Of a DNA stretch of 64,000 nt, positions 1-8,811 are shown piece after piece. How positions within the stretch are numbered: position 1 is the stretch's first letter; the number at the start of each line of letters is the position of its first letter. The translations under genes and the position numbers were made by a program. Source of the DNA: Paenalcaligenes faecalis (GTDB lineage: Bacteria > Pseudomonadota > Gammaproteobacteria > Burkholderiales > Burkholderiaceae_B); the NCBI RefSeq assembly GCF_027557445.1, contig NZ_CP106841.1:1908001-1972000 (forward strand), given 5' to 3'. The notes below the pieces were generated by a model. It searched no databases and was not told the DNA's origin. It worked only from the letters and a program-made list of their open reading frames with translations.

Positions 1-224
1 GCATTCTCCTCCACAGCGTCAGCCACTTTTGCCGCTGCATCATAACTAATAAAGCGTGGTACGACTCCTAAGCGACGCGCTAGCTCTCGGGCTAAATCTG
101 CGGCAACCCCTAATGGGGCCCCATCCTTGCCACGCTGTGCTAATACCGTATTACCAAAATTAAGTGCCACTCGTAGCTCTCCCTGAGGGGCTAAACCAGT
201 CATTACTGCCTGTACGTCTTGCAT
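1..224 (-). CDS. Transporter substrate-binding domain protein (partial)
   Basis: Only the N-terminal ~74 residues are in the window; the rest lies beyond the left edge. The visible protein (MQDVQAVMTGLAPQGELRVA..., then a segment containing GVAADLARELARRLG) resembles the start of the family 3 periplasmic amino-acid-binding fold. Unlike a true periplasmic protein, it shows no signal peptide: the fold begins almost at once. The ATG at 224 has a GGAG nine bases upstream. An in-frame ATG at 239 abuts the T-run of the pst terminator and is less likely. The gene follows pstB on the same strand, but the terminator between them suggests it depends on read-through or on a promoter inside pstB. The ligand is unknown. 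Confidence 0.6.
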   Translation of the reverse strand, partial: MQDVQAVMTGLAPQGELRVALNFGNTVLAQRGKDGAPLGVAADLARELARRLGVVPRFISYDAAAKVADAVEEN

Positions 225-239
225 GCCTTTTGTCTCCAT

Positions 240-265
240 AAAAAAAGCAGCCCAAAGGCTGCTTT
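240..265 (-). terminator. Intrinsic terminator of the pst operon
   Basis: A 9-bp perfect stem (arms 244-252 and 257-265, loop of four) is followed on the minus strand by seven T residues (246-240). It lies just downstream of the pstB stop codon and only about 15 bases before the next start codon. Confidence 0.85.
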
Positions 266-287
266 AATAAGGGGGTTGAATTCGGAG

Positions 288-1070
288 TTAACCGAATCGC
301 CCTGTAATATAGTCTTCGGTTTCTTTACGTGCTGGCTTAACGAAGATCTGATCTGTCTCGCCAAACTCCATGAGTTCGCCTAGATACATATAAGCCGTGT
401 AATCAGAACAACGAGCAGCCTGCTGCATATTATGCGTCACGATCAATACAGTATAGTCATTTTTTAGCTCAGTAATGAGCTCTTCTACTTTAGCTGTAGA
501 GATCGGGTCCAACGCCGAGGTAGGCTCATCCAGCAATAACACCTCTGGTTTAATCGCGACCCCACGAGCAATACATAAACGCTGTTGTTGACCACCAGAT
601 AAACCATTACCACTTTGTTTGAGTTTATCTTTGACCTCATCCCACAAAGCGGCTTTGGTTAAGGCCCACTCTACGCGTTCATCCATCTCGCCTTTACTGA
701 GTTTTTCAAATAAACGCACACCAAAAGCAATGTTGTCATAAATGCTCATGGGGAATGGTGTCGGTTTTTGGAAAACCATACCCACTTTGGCCCGAATCAA
801 GGAGATGTCTAACTTAGATGTTAATAAGTTTTCACCATCTAATAGAATATCGCCCTCTGCACGCTGCCCTGGGTACAGCTCATACATGCGGTTAAAGGTA
901 CGTAGCAAGGTGGATTTACCACAGCCTGAAGGCCCAATAAATGCCGTCACCTTGTTTTCTTTGATGCTCATGTTAACGTTTTTAATCGCATGAAAATCAC
1001 CATAATAAAAATTAAGGTTTTTCACTTCGATCTTATTACGTTCAATAGTAGGAGTGCTTTGCATAATCAT
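288..1070 (-). CDS. pstB: Phosphate ABC transporter ATP-binding protein PstB
   Basis: This is the ATPase that powers high-affinity phosphate import through PstC/PstA at the inner membrane. Visible motifs are Walker [10 protein letters not shown] (residues 46-54), the ABC signature LSGGQQQR (157-164) and Walker [13 protein letters not shown] (178-189), followed by the H-loop segment VTHNM. The length of 260 aa is normal for the family. It is the last gene of pstS-pstC-pstA-pstB and starts 24 bases after the pstA stop. No phoU follows, which is unusual because many proteobacteria place phoU next. Start: ATG at 1070; an in-frame ATG two codons later (1064) is also possible, and neither has a clear Shine-Dalgarno sequence. 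Confidence 0.96.
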   Translation of the reverse strand: MIMQSTPTIERNKIEVKNLNFYYGDFHAIKNVNMSIKENKVTAFIGPSGCGKSTLLRTFNRMYELYPGQRAEGDILLDGENLLTSKLDISLIRAKVGMVFQKPTPFPMSIYDNIAFGVRLFEKLSKGEMDERVEWALTKAALWDEVKDKLKQSGNGLSGGQQQRLCIARGVAIKPEVLLLDEPTSALDPISTAKVEELITELKNDYTVLIVTHNMQQAARCSDYTAYMYLGELMEFGETDQIFVKPARKETEDYITGRFG

Positions 1071-1094
1071 ATTTAGTAGAAAAAAGGCGGCAAA

Positions 1095-1961
1095 TTATTT
1101 ATTGCGAAATAGCGAACGAGCAACGATATTAATCGTTAGAACAAACATCGTAATCAATACAGCACCAGCCCAAGCTAAACGGTTCCAGTCCTCAAAAGGA
1201 CTTGCTGCATATTGGAAAATAACCACAGGCAGGTTAGCTAAAGGACCATTCATATTCAGTGACATGAACTGGTTATTTAGTGCGGTAAAGAGCAAAGGCG
1301 CGGTCTCTCCAGAAATACGTGCCACGGCTAGCAATACCCCAGTAATAATACCGGCACGAGCCGCACGGTAACTGATGTAGACCACAATACGCCACTGAGG
1401 GCAGCCTAACGCGGCGGCGGCTTCGCGCAAACTATTAGGCACTAATTGCAGCATGTTGTCCGTAGAACGAACCACCACAGGAATCACTAAAATAGCGAGA
1501 GCCAATGAGCCCGCCCAGCCAGAGTAATGCCCCACCTGAGCCACGTGTACAGCATAAATAAACAAGCCGATCACAATAGAAGGCGCAGATAACAAAACGT
1601 CATTTAAGAAACGGGTAGCAGGCGCTAACCAACCACGCTGACCAAACTCCGCTAAATAAGTGCCTGCTAAGATGCCAATAGGGGTTCCTATAATTGTCCC
1701 CATACCCGCCATCATAAAACTACCGAGAATCGCGTTTAACAAACCACCATCACCACCGGGTGGAGGTGTAGGCTGAGTTAACAATGTAAAGGATAACGCC
1801 GAGGCCCCCTTAACCAACAAGGTTAAGATAATCCAAAATAACCAAAACAAGCCGAATATCAACGCGATGACGGAAAGCGTCAACATAATGCGGTTAAATC
1901 GGTTTCGGCTACGAAATAAAGGGTTGTCCGCGTTTAAAACTGAAGAGTGTGAGTTTTGCAT
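1095..1961 (-). CDS. pstA: Phosphate ABC transporter permease PstA
   Basis: One of the two membrane subunits forming the phosphate channel. The 288-residue protein starts with a hydrophilic stretch, then a first membrane segment (about 28-50) and several more hydrophobic segments. The EAA loop that docks onto the ATPase is visible as SLREAAAALGCPQWR. A proline/glycine-rich loop (QPTPPPGGDGG) follows the first membrane segment, as is common in PstA. It starts 11 bases after the pstC stop and is followed by pstB, so the four genes form one transcription unit. Confidence 0.95.
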   Translation of the reverse strand: MQNSHSSVLNADNPLFRSRNRFNRIMLTLSVIALIFGLFWLFWIILTLLVKGASALSFTLLTQPTPPPGGDGGLLNAILGSFMMAGMGTIIGTPIGILAGTYLAEFGQRGWLAPATRFLNDVLLSAPSIVIGLFIYAVHVAQVGHYSGWAGSLALAILVIPVVVRSTDNMLQLVPNSLREAAAALGCPQWRIVVYISYRAARAGIITGVLLAVARISGETAPLLFTALNNQFMSLNMNGPLANLPVVIFQYAASPFEDWNRLAWAGAVLITMFVLTINIVARSLFRNK

Positions 1962-1972
1962 AGTTAAGCCGC

Positions 1973-2911
1973 TTATGATTTAGCACCTTCGTTCTTAGCC
2001 AAGCGCAACAACAGCACTTTAGAAATGGCCAATACCACAGTGGTAATTAAGAAAAGAATAAGACCGAGCTCAAGCAGTGCTGCTTTTTGCATACCACCGG
2101 CCTCGTTAAACTCGTTTGCAAGCGCAGAAGCAATCGAGTTTGAAGGTGCAAAAATAGAATTCGGTAGGTTAAAGGCATTACCAATCACAAAGGTCACTGC
2201 CATGGTCTCGCCCAATGCACGACCTAGACCTAGCATAACGCCACCAATCACCCCATTTTTAGTAAAGGGCAATACGACGCGCCACATGACTTCCCAAGTT
2301 GTGCTTCCTAGACCATAGGCTGACTCTTTGAGTAGCGGAGGCACGAGCTCAAACACATCACGCATGACTGCAGTGATAAAGGGAATGATCATAATCGATA
2401 AGATCAAGCCAGCGGTAAACACACCAATCCCAAAGGGAGGGCCTGCAAAGATAGAGCCTAGAACCGGTACTCCTTCGAATACGGAAATCAGATTAGGCTG
2501 AACATAACGTTGGAACAAAGGAACAAAGACAAATAAACCCCACATACCATAAATAATGGAGGGGATAGCAGCTAGCATCTCAATGGCAGTCCCTAGTGGG
2601 CGACGAAGCCACACTGGCGACAGCTCAGTCAAAAACATCGCAATCCCAAAAGACACGGGTACGGCGATGAACAGGGCAATAGCTGAAGTAAAGACAGTCC
2701 CTACGATGGGTACTAAAGCACCGTAGTGATTATTAACTGGGTCCCACTCATTGGTCCATAAAAACGCGAGGCCATGAGCAGAAATAGATTCACGGCTACC
2801 GTAAATAAGCGATGCCATAATGGCAGCCAATAATACAAATACAAAAAACGCAAAACTTTTAGTTACGTTCTTGAATAAGACGTCTAACAAGACATTCTGA
2901 TTAGGTTTCAT
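1973..2911 (-). CDS. pstC: Phosphate ABC transporter permease PstC
   Basis: Partner of PstA in the phosphate channel, 312 aa. It has an N-terminal membrane anchor (about 18-38), further membrane segments in the binding-protein-dependent permease domain, and an EAA loop [18 protein letters not shown] conserved stretch [19 protein letters not shown] precedes the last segments, typical of PstC. It lies second in the operon, separated from pstS by a 125-base spacer that holds a hairpin. No strong ribosome-binding site is visible before the ATG. Confidence 0.95.
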   Translation of the reverse strand: MKPNQNVLLDVLFKNVTKSFAFFVFVLLAAIMASLIYGSRESISAHGLAFLWTNEWDPVNNHYGALVPIVGTVFTSAIALFIAVPVSFGIAMFLTELSPVWLRRPLGTAIEMLAAIPSIIYGMWGLFVFVPLFQRYVQPNLISVFEGVPVLGSIFAGPPFGIGVFTAGLILSIMIIPFITAVMRDVFELVPPLLKESAYGLGSTTWEVMWRVVLPFTKNGVIGGVMLGLGRALGETMAVTFVIGNAFNLPNSIFAPSNSIASALANEFNEAGGMQKAALLELGLILFLITTVVLAISKVLLLRLAKNEGAKS

Positions 2912-2965
2912 GACAGCGTGTTTAATGAGTTGGTGATTTTTGCAAAAGCAGTATTGTCACACAAC

Positions 2966-3000
2966 AAGACGGTACCACCAACATGAGATGGAACCGTCCT
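2966..3000 (-). other. Hairpin in the pstS-pstC spacer
   Basis: The arms 2966-2976 and 2990-3000 pair over 10 of 11 positions (one mismatch, one G-U) around a 13-base loop. No T-run follows on the minus strand, so this is not a standard terminator. Its place after the binding-protein gene fits an mRNA-stabilising or partial attenuating structure that keeps PstS in excess over the membrane subunits; that role is inferred. Confidence 0.45.
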
Positions 3001-3036
3001 GTTTATTACCAACGGTTTGGCAATATATCTAGAGAA

Positions 3037-4080
3037 TTATTTCCAGATAGCATTACCATCCTTGGTTTTGATTTCCTGAGTCCAAACCTGTTTAATCTGG
3101 TCTGTTACCTCTTTAGGCAAAGGCACATAGTCTAGCTCGGTAGCCATGTCCGCACCTTGGTCAAATGCCCAGTTAAAGAAGGTCAATACTGATTTTGCAT
3201 TCTCAGGCTTATCTTGCTGTTTGTGCATCAAGATAAAGGTTGCCGAAGTCACAGGCCAGGAATCAGCACCAGGTTCATCAGTTAGAATAACACCCATGCC
3301 TGGCTCACTGTTCCAGTCTGCGTTGGCAGCAGCTGCAGCAAAGGTTTCTTGAGAAGGCTGTACAAATACACCGTCTTTATTCTGCAACTGAGTCCACGCT
3401 AATTGGTTTTGTTTCGCGTAGGCATACTCTACATAACCGATGGAGTCTTTTAGCTGACGCACATAAGCGGCTACGCCTTCGTTACCTTTACCACCTTGAC
3501 CTGTAGGCCATTTAACGGCTTTACCTTCGCCAACTTTCTCTTTCCAATCAGGAGACACTTTGGAGAGGTAATTAGTCCAGCCAAATGTAGTACCAGAACC
3601 ATCAGAGCGATGTACCACTACAATGGATTTCTCTGGCAGTTTCAAATCACCGTTAAGCGCTTGAATGGCTGGATCATTCCATTTTGTGATCTTACCTAGG
3701 TAAATATCGCCAAGCACCGCGCCAGATAGCTTTAGCTGACCTGGTTCGATACCATCGATATTAACGACGGGTACAGTTCCACCAATTACAGCAGGGAACT
3801 GCAATAGATTATCTTTATCTAGTGCTTCACCTTTCATCGGGTCATCAGAGGCACCAAAATCTACCGTTTTAGCGATAATTTGTTGCTGGCCACCACCAGA
3901 TCCGATGGACTGGTAGTTAACTTGCTTGCCAGTTTCTTTGTGATAGGCAGCAGCCCATTTTGCGTAAATGGGGTAAGGAAAAGAAGCCCCAGCACCTGTT
4001 ACGTTTACCGCTTGAGCAGATAGAGCCATGGCACTAAAGGCCAAACCCACTGTTAGTTTAGAAAAAGCACGTTTTAACAT
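3037..4080 (-). CDS. pstS: Phosphate-binding protein PstS
   Basis: Periplasmic phosphate receptor of the Pst transporter, 347 aa. A clear signal peptide (MLKRAFSKLTVGLAFSAMAL then SAQA) precedes the mature start near residue 25. Phosphate-binding loops are visible: GAGASFPYPIYAKW, GSGGGQQQ, SDDPM and RSDGSGTTFGWTNYL. The start at 4080 has AGAGGG eight bases upstream. It is the first gene of the operon, and the upstream region carries a Pho-box-like direct repeat, so phosphate-starvation control by PhoB is expected. PhoB and PhoR are not encoded in the window. Confidence 0.97.
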   Translation of the reverse strand: MLKRAFSKLTVGLAFSAMALSAQAVNVTGAGASFPYPIYAKWAAAYHKETGKQVNYQSIGSGGGQQQIIAKTVDFGASDDPMKGEALDKDNLLQFPAVIGGTVPVVNIDGIEPGQLKLSGAVLGDIYLGKITKWNDPAIQALNGDLKLPEKSIVVVHRSDGSGTTFGWTNYLSKVSPDWKEKVGEGKAVKWPTGQGGKGNEGVAAYVRQLKDSIGYVEYAYAKQNQLAWTQLQNKDGVFVQPSQETFAAAAANADWNSEPGMGVILTDEPGADSWPVTSATFILMHKQQDKPENAKSVLTFFNWAFDQGADMATELDYVPLPKEVTDQIKQVWTQEIKTKDGNAIWK

Positions 4081-4134
4081 CTAGATACCCTCTTGATGAT
4101 TTGTAATAAGCAGTCTTTTAGGACAACTATAAGC

Positions 4135-4168
4135 AGTTTAAGTCGTCAATATTACATGTTCGTGACAA
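4135..4168 (-). promoter_or_regulatory. Pho box and -10 of the pstS promoter
   Basis: On the minus strand TTGTCAC-GAAC-ATGTAAT (4168-4151) is a direct repeat of two 7-mers separated by four bases, 10 of 14 repeat positions agreeing with CTGTCAT. A possible -10, TAAACT (4140-4135), lies exactly ten bases downstream, the spacing expected when PhoB replaces the -35. It matches the ppk box at 14 of 18 positions. Confidence 0.65.
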
Positions 4169-4187
4169 ACGTATTTTTAACATACAT

Positions 4188-6281
4188 TTACTGCCCTAGC
4201 TCTTGCATTAAGTGCTCATGTAAATTAAATACCGTACCACTGCGACTACGAACACGAGCAAAACTGCCATTAGGCAAGCCTTTCCAAGCCAGTTGATTAT
4301 CACGTAAGGCATAGCGAAATGCCTCATTAATCACACGACGTTTTAGACGACGATCTAAAATAGGCACCCCTAGCTCTACACGTCGGAAAAAGTTTCTATC
4401 CATCCAGTCTGCTGAGGAAATATATAGGTCCTCGGCCCCCTGATTATAAAAATAGAATACCCGCGAGTGCTCTAGGAAGCGCCCTACGATGGACCGCACC
4501 TGAATGTTCTCAGACAAGCCAGGAACACCAGGTCGTAATGCACAAGCACCCCGAACGATCAAATCAACACGCACCCCAGCTTGGCTAGCCGCATAAAGCG
4601 CATGAATAATTTTTGGCTCAAGCAAGGAGTTCATCTTTGCCATCACTCTCGCCTTACGTCCGGCTTTAGCATGCTCAATTTCCTGCTCAATATACGCCAT
4701 CATCGTTTCATGCAGATTAAAAGGCGATTGCCACAACACCTGCAAATTACGTCTGGTGCCTAAACCGGTTAACTGAGAAAACACCTGCTCCATGTCAGCA
4801 CCAATCGCTTGATTGGCGGTAAGCAAACCAAAGTCCGTATATAAACAAGCAGTACGCGGGTGGTAATTACCCGTTCCTAAGTGCGCGTAGCGACGGATAT
4901 CACCCTGTTCTCTGCGCAATACCAACGCCATCTTCGCGTGCGTCTTATAACCCACCACACCATAACTGACATGCGCCCCAGCCTCTTCGAGACGAGCCGC
5001 CCAATTGATATTGGTTTGCTCATCAAAACGAGCCATGAGTTCTACAACAACCGTCACCTCTTTACCGGCCCTTGCTGCCTGCATGAGCAAATTCATCAAC
5101 TCAGAGTCTTCACCTGTGCGATAAATCGTTTGCTTAATCGCCACCACATCAGGATCTAATGCTGCGGCTCGTAAAAAGCTTAATACAGGCTGAAAAGACT
5201 GATAGGGATGATGTAATAGTTGATCTTGTTTAGCGATTGCCTTAAATAAATCCTTAGGCCCCTCTAAATGATCAAATGGAGCCGGTATGGGCGCCTGATA
5301 CGTACTAAACACCAAATCAGGACGATCAGGCACATCACATAATCTAGACAGGCGTGACAAGTTCACTGGCCCTAAGACTGGGTAGGTGTCCTTACTTGTT
5401 AGAGAAAACTCACGCTGCAAAAAATGCGCCAGTTTTTCAGGCATGGATAAATCCACCTCTAGGCGCACGGCCGCCCCAAAATTACGCTGTGATAATTCGC
5501 CTTGTAGGGCTTGGCGTAAATTTGTAATTTCCTCTTCGTCCACGAACAGATCACTATTGCGTGTCACACGCCATTGATAACAGCCTTTGACATCCATGCC
5601 AGGAAATAACTCCTCGACAAAGGTGCTAATCAACGCGGTCAGCAACACATAGCCATGCGGAATGCCTGCAATGTGTTCCGGCATTTTCAATAACCGAGGC
5701 AAGGCCCGTGGTGCTTGTACAATCGCAATCGAACCAGTACGACCAAAAGCATCCTCGCCAGCTAAAGAGATAATGAAATTTAAACTTTTGTTATAAACCC
5801 GAGGAAAAGGGTGAGCTGGATCTAAACCAATTGGGGTTAGCAGTGGCTTTACCTCTCGGGAGAAGGTGTCATACGCCCACTGCAACTGCTCTTCATTCCA
5901 TTGTGGAGCACGCAATAAACCAATGCCCTCTTCCATTAGCGCTGGCAAAACATGATTTAAAAGTAGTTGGTTTTGCTTATCCACCAGTTCGTGGGTGGCC
6001 TGCTGCACACAAGCAAATGCTTCGGTAGGTGTATAACCATCGGCACGTACAGTATGTGGCGCTTGAGCGATTTGCTCTTTGAGAGAGGAAATACGGATCT
6101 CAAAGAATTCATCTAAGTTAGAGCTAACAATGCATAAATAGCGCAAGCGCTCTAATAATGGCGTGGAGGGATTTTCCGCCATCGCCATCACTCGCTCGTT
6201 GAATTTCAACAGAGACAGCTCACGGTTAACGAGCATTACATCTGGGTTAGGAATCATAGGGCAGTCTTCTAAAGTCGTCAT
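4188..6281 (-). CDS. ppk: Polyphosphate kinase 1
   Basis: Makes inorganic polyphosphate from the terminal phosphate of ATP, at the inner face of the membrane. The protein is 697 aa, normal for Ppk1. It carries the N-terminal helical domain (NRELSLLKFNERV), the middle domain, and the two phospholipase-D-like C-terminal domains. The catalytic region includes VVGYKTHAKM (His448, equivalent to the phosphorylated histidine) and HLGTGNYHPRTA (His467, His474). It is divergent from ppx, which degrades polyphosphate, and its promoter carries a strong Pho box, so polyphosphate synthesis and phosphate uptake are probably induced together. The start at 6281 is placed by N-terminal similarity; the leader is predicted to be under ten bases. 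Confidence 0.96.
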   Translation of the reverse strand: MTTLEDCPMIPNPDVMLVNRELSLLKFNERVMAMAENPSTPLLERLRYLCIVSSNLDEFFEIRISSLKEQIAQAPHTVRADGYTPTEAFACVQQATHELVDKQNQLLLNHVLPALMEEGIGLLRAPQWNEEQLQWAYDTFSREVKPLLTPIGLDPAHPFPRVYNKSLNFIISLAGEDAFGRTGSIAIVQAPRALPRLLKMPEHIAGIPHGYVLLTALISTFVEELFPGMDVKGCYQWRVTRNSDLFVDEEEITNLRQALQGELSQRNFGAAVRLEVDLSMPEKLAHFLQREFSLTSKDTYPVLGPVNLSRLSRLCDVPDRPDLVFSTYQAPIPAPFDHLEGPKDLFKAIAKQDQLLHHPYQSFQPVLSFLRAAALDPDVVAIKQTIYRTGEDSELMNLLMQAARAGKEVTVVVELMARFDEQTNINWAARLEEAGAHVSYGVVGYKTHAKMALVLRREQGDIRRYAHLGTGNYHPRTACLYTDFGLLTANQAIGADMEQVFSQLTGLGTRRNLQVLWQSPFNLHETMMAYIEQEIEHAKAGRKARVMAKMNSLLEPKIIHALYAASQAGVRVDLIVRGACALRPGVPGLSENIQVRSIVGRFLEHSRVFYFYNQGAEDLYISSADWMDRNFFRRVELGVPILDRRLKRRVINEAFRYALRDNQLAWKGLPNGSFARVRSRSGTVFNLHEHLMQELGQ

Positions 6282-6294
6282 GAGTACCGCAATC

Positions 6295-6328
6295 CTTATA
6301 CTGTATCTATTTTACATGTTTATGACAG
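6295..6328 (-). promoter_or_regulatory. Pho box and -10 of the ppk promoter
   Basis: On the minus strand CTGTCAT-AAAC-ATGTAAA (6328-6311) has a perfect first repeat and a degenerate second one. TATAAG (6300-6295) follows exactly ten bases downstream, the canonical Pho-box to -10 spacing. Transcription would start near 6288, giving a very short leader before the ATG at 6281. Confidence 0.75.
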
Positions 6329-6401
6329 GGTGACTGTTGCTGCACCGCAATAAGAGCTATGAGGCACAACGTAAATCGCTATGCTTTTTTCTACTTAACC
6401 G

Positions 6402-6407
6402 TATAAT
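6402..6407 (+). promoter_or_regulatory. -10 element upstream of ppx
   Basis: A perfect TATAAT lies 20 bases before the ppx ATG, predicting a leader of about 14 bases. No good -35 is seen at 16-18 bases. The promoter is separate from the divergent Pho-box promoter of ppk. Confidence 0.45.
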
Positions 6408-6427
6408 CGCAGCATAACTCACCACAA

Positions 6428-7945
6428 ATGCATACCCCTATGGACCAATTACTTGCCGCCGTTGACTTAGGCTCTAATAGCTTTCGTCTATCCATCGGGC
6501 GGGTGGAACAACACAATGGCCATGCTCAAATCTATGCCATTGACCGCCTAAATGAGTCCGTTCGTTTAGCGGCACAAATGGGCCCCGATAAGCGCATTCA
6601 TCCCGATGCGGTTAAACGAGCCATTACTATTTTGCAACGTTTTAATGAGCGCATCCAAGGCTTTCACCCCAATCGTGTACGCGCAGTAGCCACTAACACC
6701 TTTAGAGTGGCAAGTAACCGTGATGAAATCCTACCTATCGCCGAAGAAGCCCTTGGTTTCCCTATAGAAATCATCTCCGGCTACGAGGAAGCCCGTCTGA
6801 TTTACGCTGGAGTGAACAATGAGTTACCTCCGTCGTCGTCTCGTCGACTCATGGTAGATATAGGGGGTGGATCAACAGAAATCATTATTGGTCGCAATAC
6901 CCAACCTCAATTACTGTCCTCTTTACCCATGGGCTGTGTGAGCTATACCGATCGCTTTTTTAGCACGGGTCTTATTACCGACAACCGTATGAATCAAGCG
7001 ATTTTGGCAGCAAGACGTGAAATCGAAGTCATTGCACACCAATACCGAAAAACCGGATGGCAACAAGCCTTTGGCTCATCTGGAACCGCAAAAGGCATAG
7101 AAGCTATTTTACTTGCCAATGGGTTTGCCAAACGCGGGATTACCCTCGATGGCATGAACAAATTACGCAAAAAATTAGTACGAGATAAGCGTGTCATTGT
7201 CGAGGATCTGCCTGGCATTAAGCCACATCGTATTCCCGTGCTGGCTGCAGGTTTAGCGATTATGATTGCGATTTTTGAAGAACTTAAAATCAAAACCATG
7301 CAACGAGGCGAAGGCGCCTTACGTATGGGGGTTTTATATGATTTATTAGGCCGCGACTCAGATCGAGATAAACGCGAAGAAACCGTACTGCAGCTCAGCA
7401 AGCGCTATCACATAGACGTCAAACAAGCCCTACGGGTTAAACAAGCCGCCCTACAGTTATTTAGTCAGCTAGGGTTAAAAGTCAGCCCTGAAACAGAAGA
7501 ACTAGAAAAAGCCTTAGGATGGGCCGCAGAGCTACACGAGGTGGGACTTTCTATTGCCCATAGTGATTATCACAAACACACCGCCTATGTGTTAGGCCAT
7601 GCGGATATGCCTGGTTTCTCTAAAGATGACCAATCGCTCTTGGCTTTTTTATCATTGGGCCAACAAGGCAAACTAGACAAGCTTAAAAATCTTTCATCGA
7701 ATCGACATGAATGGCTTACCTTACTCTGCTTACGCCTAAGCGCTATGCTTATGCGTCGTCGAGAGGACTTAGAGCCCTTACCTTTGCGCGTCCAAGTCGA
7801 CAAAACAGGGGCAACGATCTTTGCAGATAAGCAATGGATTGCAGCGCGCCCCTTGTCTGAGTTTTCATTACGGACCGAACAAAGCGAATGGGCCAAAGCA
7901 GACTTCAGCGTTAAGCTCGTCTATAAAAACGACCTCATTGCGTAA
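6428..7945 (+). CDS. ppx: Exopolyphosphatase (Ppx/GppA family)
   Basis: Releases orthophosphate from the ends of polyphosphate chains; members of this family may also act on pppGpp. The 505-aa protein has the sugar-kinase-like fold with phosphate loop 1 DLGSNSFRL (about 13-21), the catalytic glutamate segment SGYEEARLIYAGV and phosphate loop 2 DIGGGSTEI. The C-terminal ~200 residues form the helical HD-like domain found in long Ppx proteins (ELHEVGLSIAHSDYHKHTAY). It is divergent from ppk and convergent with the next gene, with one base between stop codons. An in-frame ATG at 6440 (MDQLLAAVDLGSNSF) is an alternative start; no Shine-Dalgarno sequence decides between them. Confidence 0.95.
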   Translation: MHTPMDQLLAAVDLGSNSFRLSIGRVEQHNGHAQIYAIDRLNESVRLAAQMGPDKRIHPDAVKRAITILQRFNERIQGFHPNRVRAVATNTFRVASNRDEILPIAEEALGFPIEIISGYEEARLIYAGVNNELPPSSSRRLMVDIGGGSTEIIIGRNTQPQLLSSLPMGCVSYTDRFFSTGLITDNRMNQAILAARREIEVIAHQYRKTGWQQAFGSSGTAKGIEAILLANGFAKRGITLDGMNKLRKKLVRDKRVIVEDLPGIKPHRIPVLAAGLAIMIAIFEELKIKTMQRGEGALRMGVLYDLLGRDSDRDKREETVLQLSKRYHIDVKQALRVKQAALQLFSQLGLKVSPETEELEKALGWAAELHEVGLSIAHSDYHKHTAYVLGHADMPGFSKDDQSLLAFLSLGQQGKLDKLKNLSSNRHEWLTLLCLRLSAMLMRRREDLEPLPLRVQVDKTGATIFADKQWIAARPLSEFSLRTEQSEWAKADFSVKLVYKNDLIA

Positions 7946-7946
7946 T

Positions 7947-8726
7947 TTAAGCTAAGCCAAAGTGCTTTTTATAACGCATAGGTAACTGAGTAATATCGAG
8001 CAGCACGGGGAAATCGGCCGTATTAAAATCGGGGTCCCATGCTGGCTCCCCACACAGCACGGCGCCTAAATTTAAATAGCCCTTAATCAGCGGTGGAATA
8101 CGGGCCGGTAAATTACGCTCCATCTTCTCCACGGGATAACGATGATGGGGCGTAAGGCGCGGCACATCCGGATGGGCCTGCATGGATGCCTGCGCCTCTT
8201 GCCAGACTTTTGCCGCCGTTACCCCATCATCACGCAAACTCACGCTCGCACAGCCCAATAAATAGCGGTAGCCACCCACACGCATCATATTAGCAATCCC
8301 TGTCCACAGCAGCATGATGGCGCTACCGTTTCTATACTTAGGGTGTATGCACGAACGCCCTACCTCGACCATTTCATGACGAATAGAGCCCAACGGACTC
8401 AAGTCAAACTCAGACTCTGAGTAATAATGCCCTAATCGAGCAGCCTGTTCTGGAAAAAGAATGCGATATGTGCCAATGACTTTTTGCTTAGGCCCGCCCA
8501 GCACCATGAAATGCTCGCACCAAGCATCGTACTCATCCTGATCTAAGCCTTCATGCCCTTGGGGAAACACCGCCTGCATCTCTTCACTAAAAATAGTGAA
8601 ACGCAAGCGTTGCACCGCTTTTAAGTCACTTTTATTTTTGGCTAGGCGTAATTGCAGTCCGTCATTTTGAGGACTTTGCCAAATATGATTAGAAAATAAA
8701 GAGGAAACAACGGATGTTTGCAACAT
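7947..8726 (-). CDS. olsB: OlsB-like GNAT N-acyltransferase
   Basis: Resembles the ornithine-acyl-ACP N-acyltransferase OlsB, which makes lyso-ornithine lipid, a phosphorus-free membrane lipid precursor. The GNAT-type core is visible: RLRFTIFSEEM near the N-terminus, EVGRSCIHPKYRNGSAIMLLW in the middle (about 122-142) and YRYLLGCASVSL after it. The length of 259 aa fits. Its position beside ppx/ppk/pst is suggestive, because ornithine lipids replace phospholipids under phosphate starvation in other bacteria. No olsA is adjacent; the plsC-type gene at 54.9 kb is the only related acyltransferase here. The Shine-Dalgarno TTAGGAG lies ten bases before the ATG, in the loop of a strong hairpin. A different amine acceptor cannot be excluded. 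Confidence 0.75.
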   Translation of the reverse strand: MLQTSVVSSLFSNHIWQSPQNDGLQLRLAKNKSDLKAVQRLRFTIFSEEMQAVFPQGHEGLDQDEYDAWCEHFMVLGGPKQKVIGTYRILFPEQAARLGHYYSESEFDLSPLGSIRHEMVEVGRSCIHPKYRNGSAIMLLWTGIANMMRVGGYRYLLGCASVSLRDDGVTAAKVWQEAQASMQAHPDVPRLTPHHRYPVEKMERNLPARIPPLIKGYLNLGAVLCGEPAWDPDFNTADFPVLLDITQLPMRYKKHFGLA

Positions 8727-8775
8727 AGCTTTTTGGCTCCTAAAGATGTAGCCATCATGCCAAAGCTATGTTGCA
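8719..8775 (-). promoter_or_regulatory. Inverted repeat enclosing the olsB ribosome-binding site
   Basis: Arms 8719-8732 and 8762-8775 are perfect 14-bp inverted repeats separated by 29 bases. In the olsB mRNA one arm contains the AUG (8726-8724), while the loop contains the UAGGAG Shine-Dalgarno. Folding would hide the start codon. A -10-like TATAAG (8792-8787) just upstream would give a transcript whose whole leader is this hairpin. Read on the plus strand, the same repeat is followed by seven Ts and could terminate antisense transcription from ppx. Confidence 0.7.
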
Positions 8776-8811
8776 TTTTTTTGACGCTTATATGAAACGC
8801 CTAAGTCCTAG

